From NCBI RefSeq assembly GCF_002215035.1, contig NZ_NKFP01000006.1, positions 3,067,080 to 3,131,079 of the forward strand: a DNA stretch of 64,000 nucleotides, written 5' to 3'. How positions within the stretch are numbered: position 1 is the first letter of the stretch; every line of letters starts with the position of its first letter. Source of the DNA: Leptolyngbya ohadii IS1 (GTDB taxonomy: Bacteria; Cyanobacteriota; Cyanobacteriia; Elainellales; Elainellaceae). The notes under the pieces are model-generated. The model saw nothing but the letters and a program-made list of their open reading frames with translations. It was not told the DNA's origin and did no database searches. Of this stretch, positions 7,876 through 16,602 are shown one piece after another. Both the position numbers and the translations under genes were made by a program.

Positions 7876-8005
7876 GGTGTTTACTGAGGGGCTAACACTT
7901 CATATAAGGAAAGAGCCAGTGTTCCCTTTTGCTTGTTGCTCTTGAGCGATCCTGCCCTGATTGCTCAAGGTAAAATAAAAACTATGTTCAAACCGAGTGA
8001 AACCG

Positions 8006-8281
8006 ATGTCAACTCGACAACGACGCTACAGCAAGGAAGAAATGGCTCGACGAGGGCAAGAACTCTATGAGTCTGGCATTCGACAGCAAATTGCCTCAGG
8101 TAACGAAGGAAAAATCGTGGCGATCGACATCGAAACCGGAGCGTTTGAGATCGGTGATACCGTTATAGCTGCAACAGATCGCCTGTTTGAACGCAACCCC
8201 GATGCTCAGCCTTGGGGGATTCGGATTGGACACCGTGCCGTTTATCATTTCGGATCGCGGAGTCTGAAGCAGAATAAATGA
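8006..8281 (+). CDS. Small protein paired with a retropepsin-like protease gene
   Basis: A 91-residue protein starting MSTRQRRYSKEEMARRGQ. Its C-terminal half, with KIVAIDIETGAFEIGD and RIGHRAVYHFGSRS, is a pattern I know from small cyanobacterial proteins encoded just before a clan AA aspartic protease gene. A GTG three codons upstream is possible, but ATG 8006 fits the family start better. The function is unknown; a toxin-antitoxin-like pair has been a reasonable guess for such doublets, without proof here. Its TGA overlaps an ATG at 8278 (ATGA), which would be the ancestral start of the protease gene. Confidence 0.65.
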   Translation: MSTRQRRYSKEEMARRGQELYESGIRQQIASGNEGKIVAIDIETGAFEIGDTVIAATDRLFERNPDAQPWGIRIGHRAVYHFGSRSLKQNK

Positions 8282-8645
8282 TTTACAGAGTTGTGATGTG
8301 CGTCGTGAAGCAACGCTTCCCCTGGTAATTGGCAACTCATCTGGACAACGAGAAGTCATCGATACCGTAATAGACACTGGATTTGATGGGTTTCTATCTT
8401 TGCCATCGGAAATTATCATTCGCTTTGGGTTGCCTTGGACAATTTCCAATGCGGCAACTCTGGGCGATGGCAGTGAAATCGTGTTTGATTTTTACACTGG
8501 ACAAGTGATTTGGGATGGGCAATACCGCACGATCGATATTGCGGCATCAGAGACAGAACCCCTGCTAGGAATGGCAATGCTCTATGGTTATCGATTGCAG
8601 GTTGATAATATTGAGGGTGGCAGGGTTGCGATCGAAGAGTTGTGA
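8278..8645 (+). pseudogene. Clan AA (retropepsin-like) aspartic protease, start region frameshifted
   Basis: The intact frame from GTG 8298 reads VRREATLPLVIGNSSGQ and then the active-site motif VIDTGFDGFLSLP, with LLGMAMLYGY near the end. This is the single-domain pepsin fold that dimerises like retropepsin. Family members normally begin MI-GVVN--REA. Here ATG 8278, coupled by ATGA to the gene before, gives MIYRVV and then needs one extra base to join VRREA. A one-base loss near 8296 explains this. Translation from GTG 8298 could still give a protein short by only about seven residues, so the gene may or may not be dead. Confidence 0.65.
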
Positions 8646-8853
8646 TTCTAATCGGAAGCGATCGGTGAAGTGTGGAGCTAGAGTAGCGATCGATAGATTA
8701 AGATTTATAACGAACTTTGGACTTTCCCTGACTCCTGGGCTTTCCGCCGTGTCAATTGACCCTTAACCCCCGAAAATAGGATATGTAGGGTTCGGATGCC
8801 CCTATTTCTGGCTCTGCTGAACTCTGCGTAAAGTGCGAAAGGGGTCCATAATT

Positions 8854-11838
8854 GTGGTTTTACAAGCTTCTCAGGGAACCGATAATCGCTACGAGTCCTT
8901 AACCCAGACGATCGCCAAACAGTTGCTTTCGGCAACTCGGCAGAATCGATCGGTCTTTGCCCAGCTCCGTGATCAGATGCGCTGGGACGATAAGCTGCTG
9001 GGCTGGGCGATGGAGAATCCCGGTTTGCGGGTGCAGCTATTCCGCTTCATTGACTGTTTGCCCGCGCTCCGAAGTAAGGCAGAAATTGCGCGGCACATGC
9101 AGGAGTATCTGGGACAGGAAAATGTGGAACTGCCCGCCGCATTGAAGGGAATGCTGGGCTTTGCCGCACCCGATTCGCTTCCCGGACAAATGGCTGCTAC
9201 GACGGTTTCCACGGCGGTCGAAACGCTGGCGCACAAATACATCTCCGGCGAAACGATCAAGCAGGTGATTAAGACGATCGAGCAGTTGCGGAAGGAGAAA
9301 ATGACCTTTACCGTCGATCTGCTGGGCGAAGCGGTGATCACGGAAGCCGAAGCGCAGTCCTATCTGCAACGCTACCTGGATCTGATGGAGGAGTTGACGG
9401 AAGCCTCCAAGCGGTGGTCTACGGTGGAACAGATCGATCGCGCCGATGGAGAGGAACTGCCCAAAGTTCAGGTGTCCGTGAAGCTGACCGCTTTCTATTC
9501 CCAGTTCGATCCGCTGGACGAGAAAGGCAGTCAGGAAAAGGTGACGGAACGGGCGAGAACCCTGCTGCGCCGCGCCGGAGAACTGGGAGCCTCGGTTCAC
9601 TTCGACATGGAGCAGTACCAGTACAAGGACATCACGATCGCCATCCTGAAGCAGCTTTTGATGGAGCCGGAATTCCGCGATCGCAGCAACATCGGCGTGA
9701 CGCTCCAGGCATACCTCAAGGATACGGAGGAAGACCTGCGCGGCTGGATCGAGTGGGCAAAACAGCGGGGCAAACCGATTACGATCCGTCTGGTGAAAGG
9801 CGCGTACTGGGATCAGGAAACGATTAAGGCAAATCAGCACGAATGGGATGTGCCCGTCTACTCGCACAAGATTTCTACCGACGCAAACTTTGAGAAACTG
9901 ACGCGCATCCTGCTGGAAAATCACGAATATCTGAATGCGGCGATCGGCTCCCACAACGTCAGATCTCAGGCATTTGCAATGGCGATCGCCCGTGAGCTGA
10001 ACATTCCCCGCAAGCGGGTCGAACTGCAAGTGCTGTACGGCATGGCGGATAAGCTGGCGAAAGCGTTGGTGGATCAGGGTTTCCGGGTGCGGGTCTACTG
10101 TCCCTACGGCGAACTGATTCCCGGCATGGCATACCTGATTCGTCGTCTGCTGGAGAATACGGCTAACACCTCTTTCCTGCGGCAAAACCTGGAGGAACGC
10201 CCGATCGAGGAGCTGCTTGCGCCGCCGAATTTTGCAGATGAAAACGGGGCAGCAATCAAAAACGGCAAATTCCATAACGCGCCGGATACAGACTATGCGA
10301 TCGTCGAAAAACGCGATGCGGCGTTAGATGCAGTCCAATCAGTCCGTCAGCAGTTGGGTAAGAGCTATCTGCCGTTAATTAATGGCGATCGGGTCAACAC
10401 CCTGGAAACCTTTAACTCCCTGAATCCCTCCAATCCGTCTGAGATTATCGGACAGGTGGGACTTGCCAGCACGGAACAGGCAGAACTGGCAATCCAGGCG
10501 GCAAAGGCAGCATTCCCGGCATGGAAGAAAACTCCCGCAAGACAACGCGCCAACATTCTCCGTAAAGCAGCGGATTTGATGGAGCAGCGGCGGACGGAGT
10601 TAGCAGGCTGGATGGTGCTGGAAACCGGGAAGCCACTGGGTCAGGCAGACCCCGAAATTTCTGAGGCGATCGACTTCTGCCGTTTCTATGCGGACGAAAT
10701 GGAAAGACTCGATCGGGGCACGAACTACGATGTCGTCGGCGAAACCAACCGCTACCACTACCAACCGCGCGGCATTTCCCTGATTATCTCCCCCTGGAAC
10801 TTCCCCCTGGCGATTCCCACTGGGATGACCGTTGCCTCCCTCGTGGCGGGGAACTGCACGATCCTCAAGCCTGCGGAACCATCTTCCGTGATTGCGGCAA
10901 AGCTAGCGGAAATTCTGGTCGAGGCAGGAATGCCCAAAGGCGTGTTCCAGTATGTGCCCTGTAAGGGTTCGACGACCGCCGCCTACATGGTGAAACATCC
11001 CGACGTTCACATGATCACCTTTACCGGATCGCAGGAGGTCGGCTGCTGGATCTACCGCGAGGCAGCAAACCTTCAGCCCGGACAGAAGCACCTGAAGCGC
11101 GTGGTCGCAGAGATGGGCGGCAAGAATGCCATCATTGTGGATGAAAGTGCCGATCTGGATCAGGCGGTGGCAGGCGTGGTTTACTCTGCGTTTGGCTACA
11201 GCGGTCAGAAATGCTCTGCCTGTTCGCGGGTAATCGTGATGGAGCCGATCTACGAGACGTTCGTGAATCGTCTGATTGAGGCAACGCGATCGCTCAACGT
11301 CGGAGCCGCCGAATCCCCCAGCACCCAGGTCGGACCCGTGATCGATGCCTCGGCACAGAAGCGCATCCGCGAGTACATCGAGAAGGGCAAACAGGAATCG
11401 ACCCTTGCCCTGGAACTGGCCTCCCCTGAACCGGGCTACTTTGTTGGACCCGTCATCTTCACGGACGTTTCGCCCACCAGCACGATCGCCCAGGAAGAAA
11501 TCTTCGGACCCGTCCTGGCAGTGATGAAGGCACAAACCTTCGATCAGGCGATCGACTATGCCAACGGCACAAACTTTGCGCTCACGGGCGGACTCTACTC
11601 CCGCACCCCGTCCCACATCGCCAAAGCCGAAGCCGATTTCGAGGTGGGCAACCTGTACATCAACCGTCACATCACCGGGGCGATCGTGGCACGTCAGCCC
11701 TTCGGCGGCTTCAAACTCTCCGGCGTAGGCTCCAAAGCAGGCGGACCCGACTACCTGCTGCAATTCCTCGAACCCCGCCACATCAGCGAAAACATCCAGC
11801 GTCAGGGATTTGCCCCGATCGAGGGTGCGGAACAATAG
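8854..11838 (+). CDS. putA: Bifunctional proline dehydrogenase / L-glutamate gamma-semialdehyde dehydrogenase
   Basis: The enzyme oxidises proline to P5C with FAD and then to glutamate with NAD. The first half is the PRODH barrel (about residues 60-460), with RLVKGAYWD and the C-terminal Arg-rich flavin/substrate motif YLIRRLLENTANTSF. The second half is an aldehyde dehydrogenase (about 505-985), with SPWNFPLAIPTG, the Glu motif VAEMGGKNAI and the catalytic Cys in SGQKCSACSRV. There is no N-terminal ribbon-helix-helix domain, so unlike E. coli PutA it should not be a repressor. I chose GTG 8854 because GGGG at 8841-8844 gives a suitable ribosome site and homologues open close to VVLQA; a GTG at 8833 is also in frame. 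It stands alone between accessory genes, and the codon use looks core-like. Confidence 0.93.
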   Translation: MVLQASQGTDNRYESLTQTIAKQLLSATRQNRSVFAQLRDQMRWDDKLLGWAMENPGLRVQLFRFIDCLPALRSKAEIARHMQEYLGQENVELPAALKGMLGFAAPDSLPGQMAATTVSTAVETLAHKYISGETIKQVIKTIEQLRKEKMTFTVDLLGEAVITEAEAQSYLQRYLDLMEELTEASKRWSTVEQIDRADGEELPKVQVSVKLTAFYSQFDPLDEKGSQEKVTERARTLLRRAGELGASVHFDMEQYQYKDITIAILKQLLMEPEFRDRSNIGVTLQAYLKDTEEDLRGWIEWAKQRGKPITIRLVKGAYWDQETIKANQHEWDVPVYSHKISTDANFEKLTRILLENHEYLNAAIGSHNVRSQAFAMAIARELNIPRKRVELQVLYGMADKLAKALVDQGFRVRVYCPYGELIPGMAYLIRRLLENTANTSFLRQNLEERPIEELLAPPNFADENGAAIKNGKFHNAPDTDYAIVEKRDAALDAVQSVRQQLGKSYLPLINGDRVNTLETFNSLNPSNPSEIIGQVGLASTEQAELAIQAAKAAFPAWKKTPARQRANILRKAADLMEQRRTELAGWMVLETGKPLGQADPEISEAIDFCRFYADEMERLDRGTNYDVVGETNRYHYQPRGISLIISPWNFPLAIPTGMTVASLVAGNCTILKPAEPSSVIAAKLAEILVEAGMPKGVFQYVPCKGSTTAAYMVKHPDVHMITFTGSQEVGCWIYREAANLQPGQKHLKRVVAEMGGKNAIIVDESADLDQAVAGVVYSAFGYSGQKCSACSRVIVMEPIYETFVNRLIEATRSLNVGAAESPSTQVGPVIDASAQKRIREYIEKGKQESTLALELASPEPGYFVGPVIFTDVSPTSTIAQEEIFGPVLAVMKAQTFDQAIDYANGTNFALTGGLYSRTPSHIAKAEADFEVGNLYINRHITGAIVARQPFGGFKLSGVGSKAGGPDYLLQFLEPRHISENIQRQGFAPIEGAEQ

Positions 11839-11873
11839 ATTCGTTGATGGCTTGGTGAATGGTTTAGTGAATA

Positions 11874-11895
11874 GGGAGTGGGGAGTAGGGAGTAG
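11874..11895. repeat. Short tandem GGGAGTG/GGGAGTA heptamers
   Basis: Tandem heptamer-like units GGGAGTGG and GGAGTAGG follow putA. The same family recurs at 18.48, 18.65, 30.17 and 30.46 kb, like the short tandemly repeated sequences (STRR) of filamentous cyanobacteria. Confidence 0.7.
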
Positions 11896-12088
11896 TTAAG
11901 TGAAGCGATCGTTCTGATCTTTTGGGGTTAGGGCGATCGCCATTCACTGCTGAGTAACGATCCCAATCACCCGTCGCAGATAACCTTGAACTCCAACCGA
12001 TAACCTCTCAACGGTCAGGTGCATGGGCTTTTTTATGTTGCGATCTCTACACGTATTTAGAAGATTACATTAGAGTAAATTGACAAGC

Positions 12089-13618
12089 TTATATGGCAAT
12101 GCTTATCTCATTGCTTTCTAGAGGAATTTTATCTATGAATGGTTGTGTAATAGACTTCACTTCATCCGGAAATGTACGCGCCCAGAGAGTAATGAATGCT
12201 TCTCTTACCCTCGCTTCTGGAATAAGCCCAAGCCTTTTACCTACCTGTGAGTAGAGTAAGTGAGGATCTCGGTTTGTGTTACGCACACTCCGAATAATCT
12301 CCGCAACTTTTGCTTCTTCTTCATAAGGACGCAATAAAGCAACAGCTAGTTCTCCCGATATTTCATCCAGTTTCTCCGCCACTTTGTCGTAGATGTAGGA
12401 TTCTGGGCTTTGCCCTGGAAGTCTATATATAGAGTCTGTTGGGGAGTCTTGTTGTTTGGAATCACCATCAATTAGACAAACGGAGGGTTGCGATACACTA
12501 GGATCAAGTTTGCGCCCCCGATGTACAGTCACTGCCGTCCCATCTCCTTCCATTGGATGAACGCTAACAGCATCCATAGCCACTCCCGGCAGAGAACGTA
12601 GAATTTCTTCTACCCAAGTTCGAGCAAAACTATCTTCAACAAATACAACAAGCTGAGAATCTATTTGACCACTGATTGCACGGAGAGAAGCAATATCTAG
12701 CTTACCCTGATATAAATTGCCATTTGCGGCTGCCCATATTGCTTTGTCAGGCAATGGCTTAAGCGCATCATTTGAATGCGTAGTAAAAATAACCTGAATT
12801 TTTCTTCGTAGAGCTAAATCAATTAAGTATTCAACCATACGAACAGTTGCAACAGGATGAAGCCCGTTCTCTATCTCTTCAATAAGTACGAGTGAATTCT
12901 CTGGTATGGTTTCTAATTTAATTGCCATACGAATTACACTGGATTCTCCAGCACCAAAATGGAACTCGGAGTATGAATCTCCTACTGAAGTTTGTCCAGC
13001 AAGTAGCGTAACGCGACCGCGAGTATCCACACGCAGAAATGAGAATGCAGATATATCCTTATCGAGAATACTGGCTACTGCTCCTGCAACACCTGAACTA
13101 ATTTCATCAATAAACTCTGGATCTACATCAAAAGAATTAGATGCACATCGCTGAAGTTCTGGACGTTCATTTGCTGGCACAGTACGAGATACACCAAATA
13201 CAGCTACTGTCCTTTCATTTTCCTTAATTCCATCGACTGTCCATTCACGTGACCATTTAGAACGAGCAAATTTAGCGGTACGTCGAACAGTATCTGACGA
13301 CTTTATTTGTTTATCTATCAACTCATACTCAAATTTCCAGTTCTGCATACTTGAATCAAATCGACCACTTTTTGCAAAAAACAATGATGGCTTAACTGTT
13401 TTATATGCACAGGCCGCCGCACCTAATACTGTTGTCTTGCCGCCGCCATTTATCCCTACGATAGCCGTTACAGGAAAATCAAAATTTATCGATCTTCCTT
13501 GAAAAGCTCGTGCCTTCTCAATGGATATCTTAAGTAAATACTTACCATAATTTTTGTTCTGAACCTTCTCAAGAAGGTCATTGACTTGAGAAGGTCTAAT
13601 TTCACTTTGGAACGGCAC
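12089..13618 (-). CDS. OLD-like AAA ATPase with C-terminal TOPRIM-type domain, candidate defence nuclease
   Basis: A 509-residue protein with an ABC/SMC-type ATPase: Walker A GINGGGKT at 55-62, signature-like FGAGES at 221-226, Walker B SLVLIEEIEN at 242-251 and H-loop His281 in IFTTHS. The C-terminal part has the acidic pattern of a TOPRIM fold: Glu328 in VVFVEDS and DGD at 384-386 in CLIDGDS. This ATPase-TOPRIM order is that of overcoming-lysogenization-defect (OLD) nucleases, which occur alone or in Gabija, PARIS and some retron systems as antiphage effectors. No UvrD-like, AriB-like or reverse transcriptase partner is adjacent, so it would be a single-gene (class 1-like) protein. The gene is A+T-rich compared with putA, suggesting transfer. 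A palindromic repeat array lies about 200 bp upstream. Confidence 0.75.
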   Translation of the reverse strand: MPFQSEIRPSQVNDLLEKVQNKNYGKYLLKISIEKARAFQGRSINFDFPVTAIVGINGGGKTTVLGAAACAYKTVKPSLFFAKSGRFDSSMQNWKFEYELIDKQIKSSDTVRRTAKFARSKWSREWTVDGIKENERTVAVFGVSRTVPANERPELQRCASNSFDVDPEFIDEISSGVAGAVASILDKDISAFSFLRVDTRGRVTLLAGQTSVGDSYSEFHFGAGESSVIRMAIKLETIPENSLVLIEEIENGLHPVATVRMVEYLIDLALRRKIQVIFTTHSNDALKPLPDKAIWAAANGNLYQGKLDIASLRAISGQIDSQLVVFVEDSFARTWVEEILRSLPGVAMDAVSVHPMEGDGTAVTVHRGRKLDPSVSQPSVCLIDGDSKQQDSPTDSIYRLPGQSPESYIYDKVAEKLDEISGELAVALLRPYEEEAKVAEIIRSVRNTNRDPHLLYSQVGKRLGLIPEARVREAFITLWARTFPDEVKSITQPFIDKIPLESNEISIAI

Positions 13619-13821
13619 TCTTAAGAAAACTCCCTGTGCTTTTTGAGACTGCTTAGCTACTAGCGTAACTCAAATAAAAATCGCTTTACAACCAAACTCA
13701 AAGTTTGATCCTGCCAGTGAGCTTGCGATAAACTCACATTGAAGACTAAATAGGTAACTTTGCACTACGTCCTAACCAATAGCCTAAGCAGCATAACTAT
13801 TATTATTTAGACTGGCTGTCT
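13619..13821. other. Upstream region of the OLD-like gene
   Basis: A+T-rich non-coding DNA holding the presumed promoter of the minus-strand OLD-like gene. No recognised RNA. It leads into the palindromic array. Confidence 0.4.
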
Positions 13822-13940
13822 CCGCCTAAGATCCCAATTTGGCGATATAGGCTGAAATCTTTCTGCCCAAGATCCTGATTTTGGGTGTTTAGCTAGAAAT
13901 CCGTCTACCTAAGATCCCATTTTGGGTATTTAGGTAGAAA
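13822..13940. repeat. Tandem array of three palindromic units, period 41-42 bp
   Basis: Units lie at 13822-13854, 13863-13896 and 13905-13937. The CCTAAG (CCCAAG) word recurs at 13825, 13866 and 13908. Each unit can fold as a hairpin: unit 3 has CTACCTAA pairing with TTAGGTAG around ATCCC/TTTGGG. Linkers between units are eight to nine bases, for example AAATCTTT and AAATCCGT. The same family is present in inverted orientation at 4035-4120. Linkers are too short and too alike to be CRISPR spacers. Confidence 0.8.
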
Positions 13941-14116
13941 AATTCTTTATAACCGCCTTATTTTGAGACTTGTCAGCTTTGCCTAAAACTTCCGTAGGTA
14001 ATACAGTGCATCAGGTGCTGGCGAATCTCTTGATGGGTTGCCATACGGGTTACTCTGCGGGTTCTATGGCTGATTGTGCCATACTTTACTTGGAAGCAAA
14101 TCGGTCAAGAAGGGCA

Positions 14117-14506
14117 ATGAGTACCCAAATTACAATTACTTTGCCAGATGAGGTTTACCGACGGGCAGAACGGTTCGCTCGACTGGCAAATCGGGATGTT
14201 GCGGATGTTTTGGCAGATACCCTTTACCTTTCCATTCCTGCGGTCAGCCCTGAAGTTACGGATCTGGAACCGATTTCTACGCTTTCAGATGAGCAAGTCC
14301 TGGCACTCACCGACCTTCAGATGGAGCCAGACCAGGATTCGGAGTTAAGCGAACTGCTCGATCGCCAGCAAGCCGGACTGCTCACAGAAGATGAGCGTCA
14401 AACGCTGCAAGTGCTGATGCAGATCTACCAGGAAAGCCTCCTCCGAAAGGCGACTGCGCTGAGTGAAGCAGTTAAACGTGGATTGATAGAGCCATTACAA
14501 TCGTGA
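14117..14506 (+). CDS. Antitoxin-like/DNA-binding-like hypothetical protein upstream of an HNH remnant
   Basis: A 129-residue protein starting MSTQITITLPDEVYRRAERFA, an opening like ribbon-helix-helix or AbrB-fold antitoxins, followed by a helical region with LSDEQVLALTDLQM and LLDRQQAGLLTEDERQTLQ. I chose ATG 14117 because about 49 upstream in-frame residues overlap non-coding repeat-flank sequence and lack family character. In cyanobacteria this type of gene commonly precedes an HNH endonuclease gene starting with a coupled GTG or ATG. Here the TGA overlaps a GTG (14503-14505) that opens just such a frame, now cut short. Confidence 0.65.
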   Translation: MSTQITITLPDEVYRRAERFARLANRDVADVLADTLYLSIPAVSPEVTDLEPISTLSDEQVLALTDLQMEPDQDSELSELLDRQQAGLLTEDERQTLQVLMQIYQESLLRKATALSEAVKRGLIEPLQS

Positions 14507-14571
14507 GCCTAAACGAAGAAATTCGATCGAGAGTTCGTATTCAGGCAGGCGATTGCCCTCCATACCAATAA
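14503..14571 (+). pseudogene. 5' stub of an HNH endonuclease gene
   Basis: The frame from GTG 14503 reads VSLNEEIRSRVRIQAGDC and stops after 22 residues. This is the N-terminal helix of small HNH nucleases, which continue with a Cys-x2-Cys and the HNH core. Everything after the first Cys is missing; the sequence runs straight into the tail of the convergent deaminase gene. A deletion removed most of the gene. Confidence 0.5.
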
Positions 14572-14577
14572 CGTATG

Positions 14578-16149
14578 CTAAAGCCAGTTTTGCAGCGTTT
14601 CAAATCGGGTAAATTCTGATTCAAGCTGCCACTGGTTTCTGGCGCGATCGTTTTCCTGTAGGAAGGCGCTACAGCTGGGGGAAAGGGAATTGAAGCCGGG
14701 AACATCATTGGCGCAGGCGGGAACCACTGCCTTAAACTCTGGGGATTGCCACAGGCTTTCACCCTCTGCGAAGCTGTATTCCAGGCTGTTTCGTGCCAGT
14801 CGCTTTAGATCGCGGTATCCCAGTTCGTATCGCGTGGCGGCTAACAGATACTCGTTGCTCAGGTCAATCCGGGAAATGCCCTCATCATCCGTTGCCAGCG
14901 CCATCGGCACACCCGCTGCCCAGTATTCGCGGAACGGATGCTCCTCACCCTCTACATTCAAAATCACCTCATTGCTGGTCAGGCAAATTTCCACCAGCAC
15001 GCCGCGCCGCTTCATTTCTTCCAAAAGCTGAAACGGACGATCCTCATATAGCACATCTACCCCATGCCCAATGCGGTCGGCTCCCGCCACTTCCACCGCC
15101 TGACGAATATGAAACCGCAGATCATCGGGGGGAACCAGTCCCAGGGTTAGTTCGCCTGCATGGAGGGCAATTTTGACATCGGGATTCTGACGGCTGAGGA
15201 ATTGCAGCATTTGCATTTGCAGCGTATAGTCCCGCAGGGCGATCGGGTGATCCTCCGGTGCAACCAGATTAATCCCCACCACCGAGGGGTCTGCCTTCGC
15301 TAGCTCAAACGCATAGACAAACTGGGCAAACACTTCAGCGGGCGATCGGGTGCGGCTGGTTTGCTGCAAAAAGTGGACTGTGACGCTACAGCCTGGCTGG
15401 GCAGAGGGTGTGCCGCAGCCCATTGTATTTGTGACCTGCTGGGTTAGCTCCGCAAACTGCTGGCTCCCTTTTGCCACCAGATCCATCAATCCCCGTTCCA
15501 TCAACTGCCGCTGTGTTCCGGCAAAATCTCCGTTCCAGCCGACCTCTCGACCCAATTGCCGCGCCGCACTGCCCTGGACGGTCATCATCAGTTCCAGATA
15601 GTTAATGTGCTGGGAAGCTGCCCGATTTGCCACCTCTGCAACCATATCGTCTAAACGGGTGGGTGAACTGGAGATGGCATCAAATCCCGCAAATGCCTCG
15701 AAAAACTGGTCATGTCCGGGCTGTCCGGCAAACTCCAGATAGCGCGTAGACCAGCGGTTAATCACCGCATCATACACAGAAGTCCGGTTCAGCAGTTCCG
15801 AGGCTGGGATGTAATCGCTGTCCTGACTACAGGCACTCGGCTCCACCAGCACTTCTGTTTCAGGGTCAATACAGTAACCGTCTGCCGCAGCCCACTCTAG
15901 ATAATGTTCGGCATAGACCGCACCTGCTAAGTGGCTGTGAATATCCCCGCCCTTTGGCATTCGCTGCACAAAAGCCCGGAGCGCTGGGGGACGATCGCGA
16001 TTAGCATCAAACCATGCCGCAGTCTGGGCTTCACGCTGAGTCAGAGATTGCAGAGAGGGGGACGCGACTTGAGCGGATACGCCAGAAGCAATACAGGCAG
16101 AGCTGGTTAAAATTCCGAGAAACAGCGACAGACGGGAGAACTTGGGCAT
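14578..16149 (-). CDS. Secreted adenosine deaminase-like (ADGF-type) amidohydrolase
   Basis: A 523-residue metal-dependent hydrolase predicted to deaminate adenosine or a related nucleoside outside the cytoplasm. It has a signal peptide (MPKFSRLSLFLGILTSSACIAS, cleaved near VSAQ). The TIM-barrel zinc motifs are in order: HSHLAG (metal His pair), ALHAGE (catalytic Glu follows the third ligand), RIGHGVD and ATDDEGIS. An insert with Cys residues (CSQDSDY, MGCGTPSAQPGC) fits an oxidising compartment. I start at MPKFSR because the upstream 16 residues do not form part of the signal. Family members act as growth factors in animals and as periplasmic or lipoprotein enzymes in bacteria. No purine salvage neighbour is present. 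Confidence 0.85.
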   Translation of the reverse strand: MPKFSRLSLFLGILTSSACIASGVSAQVASPSLQSLTQREAQTAAWFDANRDRPPALRAFVQRMPKGGDIHSHLAGAVYAEHYLEWAAADGYCIDPETEVLVEPSACSQDSDYIPASELLNRTSVYDAVINRWSTRYLEFAGQPGHDQFFEAFAGFDAISSSPTRLDDMVAEVANRAASQHINYLELMMTVQGSAARQLGREVGWNGDFAGTQRQLMERGLMDLVAKGSQQFAELTQQVTNTMGCGTPSAQPGCSVTVHFLQQTSRTRSPAEVFAQFVYAFELAKADPSVVGINLVAPEDHPIALRDYTLQMQMLQFLSRQNPDVKIALHAGELTLGLVPPDDLRFHIRQAVEVAGADRIGHGVDVLYEDRPFQLLEEMKRRGVLVEICLTSNEVILNVEGEEHPFREYWAAGVPMALATDDEGISRIDLSNEYLLAATRYELGYRDLKRLARNSLEYSFAEGESLWQSPEFKAVVPACANDVPGFNSLSPSCSAFLQENDRARNQWQLESEFTRFETLQNWL

Positions 16150-16326
16150 CGGTGCGTTTGGCAGATGAAGGGGTAGGTGAAAGCAATGCTGTATCAAACC
16201 TTACTGCCCGATTCACAGATCTAATTTGCCTTTCAAGAAAAACTTAAGATCTCGCGATCGACTTAACGCTAAATCACCGATGATTAACTAATGCAATAAC
16301 TCTACAAAAACGGTTTCCTTGCCTGG

Positions 16327-16536
16327 ATGAACACCATTCTTCTCATTGGCGCGATCGTCATTCTCTTTTTGCTCATTGGCTTCCTGCTGAAGGTCGTGCG
16401 GGCTGCCATTACAACGGCGATCGGAATTGTCCTGATTGTGCTGGTCTTGCAATTTGTGTTTGGGGTAGAGCCGCAGGAAATTTGGGGAGAGGTGATGAAG
16501 GTCTGGGAAAATATTACCCAGGTGTTTAGGAGATAA
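16327..16536 (+). CDS. Small two-helix membrane protein
   Basis: A 69-residue protein. The first 50 residues are almost all hydrophobic and form one long or two short membrane helices (LLIGAIVILFLLIGFLLK, then ITTAIGIVLIVLVLQFVF). A short amphipathic tail reads EIWGEVMKVWENITQVF. I recognise it only as a small conserved-looking cyanobacterial membrane protein. It lies between the deaminase gene and a convergent gene for a disordered protein. Confidence 0.6.
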   Translation: MNTILLIGAIVILFLLIGFLLKVVRAAITTAIGIVLIVLVLQFVFGVEPQEIWGEVMKVWENITQVFRR

Positions 16537-16543
16537 AAGAAAG

Positions 16544-16575
16544 GCGGGCAAGATGCCCACCCCACAAGAATTTTT
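16544..16575. terminator. Hairpin between convergent genes
   Basis: GGGC-AAGAT-GCCC forms a short stem, with an A- and T-rich stretch (GAATTTTT) after it. It probably ends transcription of the small membrane protein gene and perhaps of the convergent gene. The stem is short. Confidence 0.35.
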
Positions 16576-16602
16576 ACTGACTGAATTTCGGTATTTCAGT
16601 TT

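Noticed and set aside
7880-7950. Third attC-like site after brnA (GGGCTAACACT...AGTGTT)
   Set aside because: It is a simple AACACT/AGTGTT hairpin without the L boxes or a GTTRRRY core.
9037-10275. 412-residue minus-strand frame inside putA
   Set aside because: It is antisense to the conserved PRODH domain and its composition is typical of a shadow frame.
13822-13940. CRISPR-like array of palindromic repeats
   Set aside because: The units are imperfect hairpins with 8-9 bp near-identical linkers, so there are no spacers, and no cas gene is nearby.
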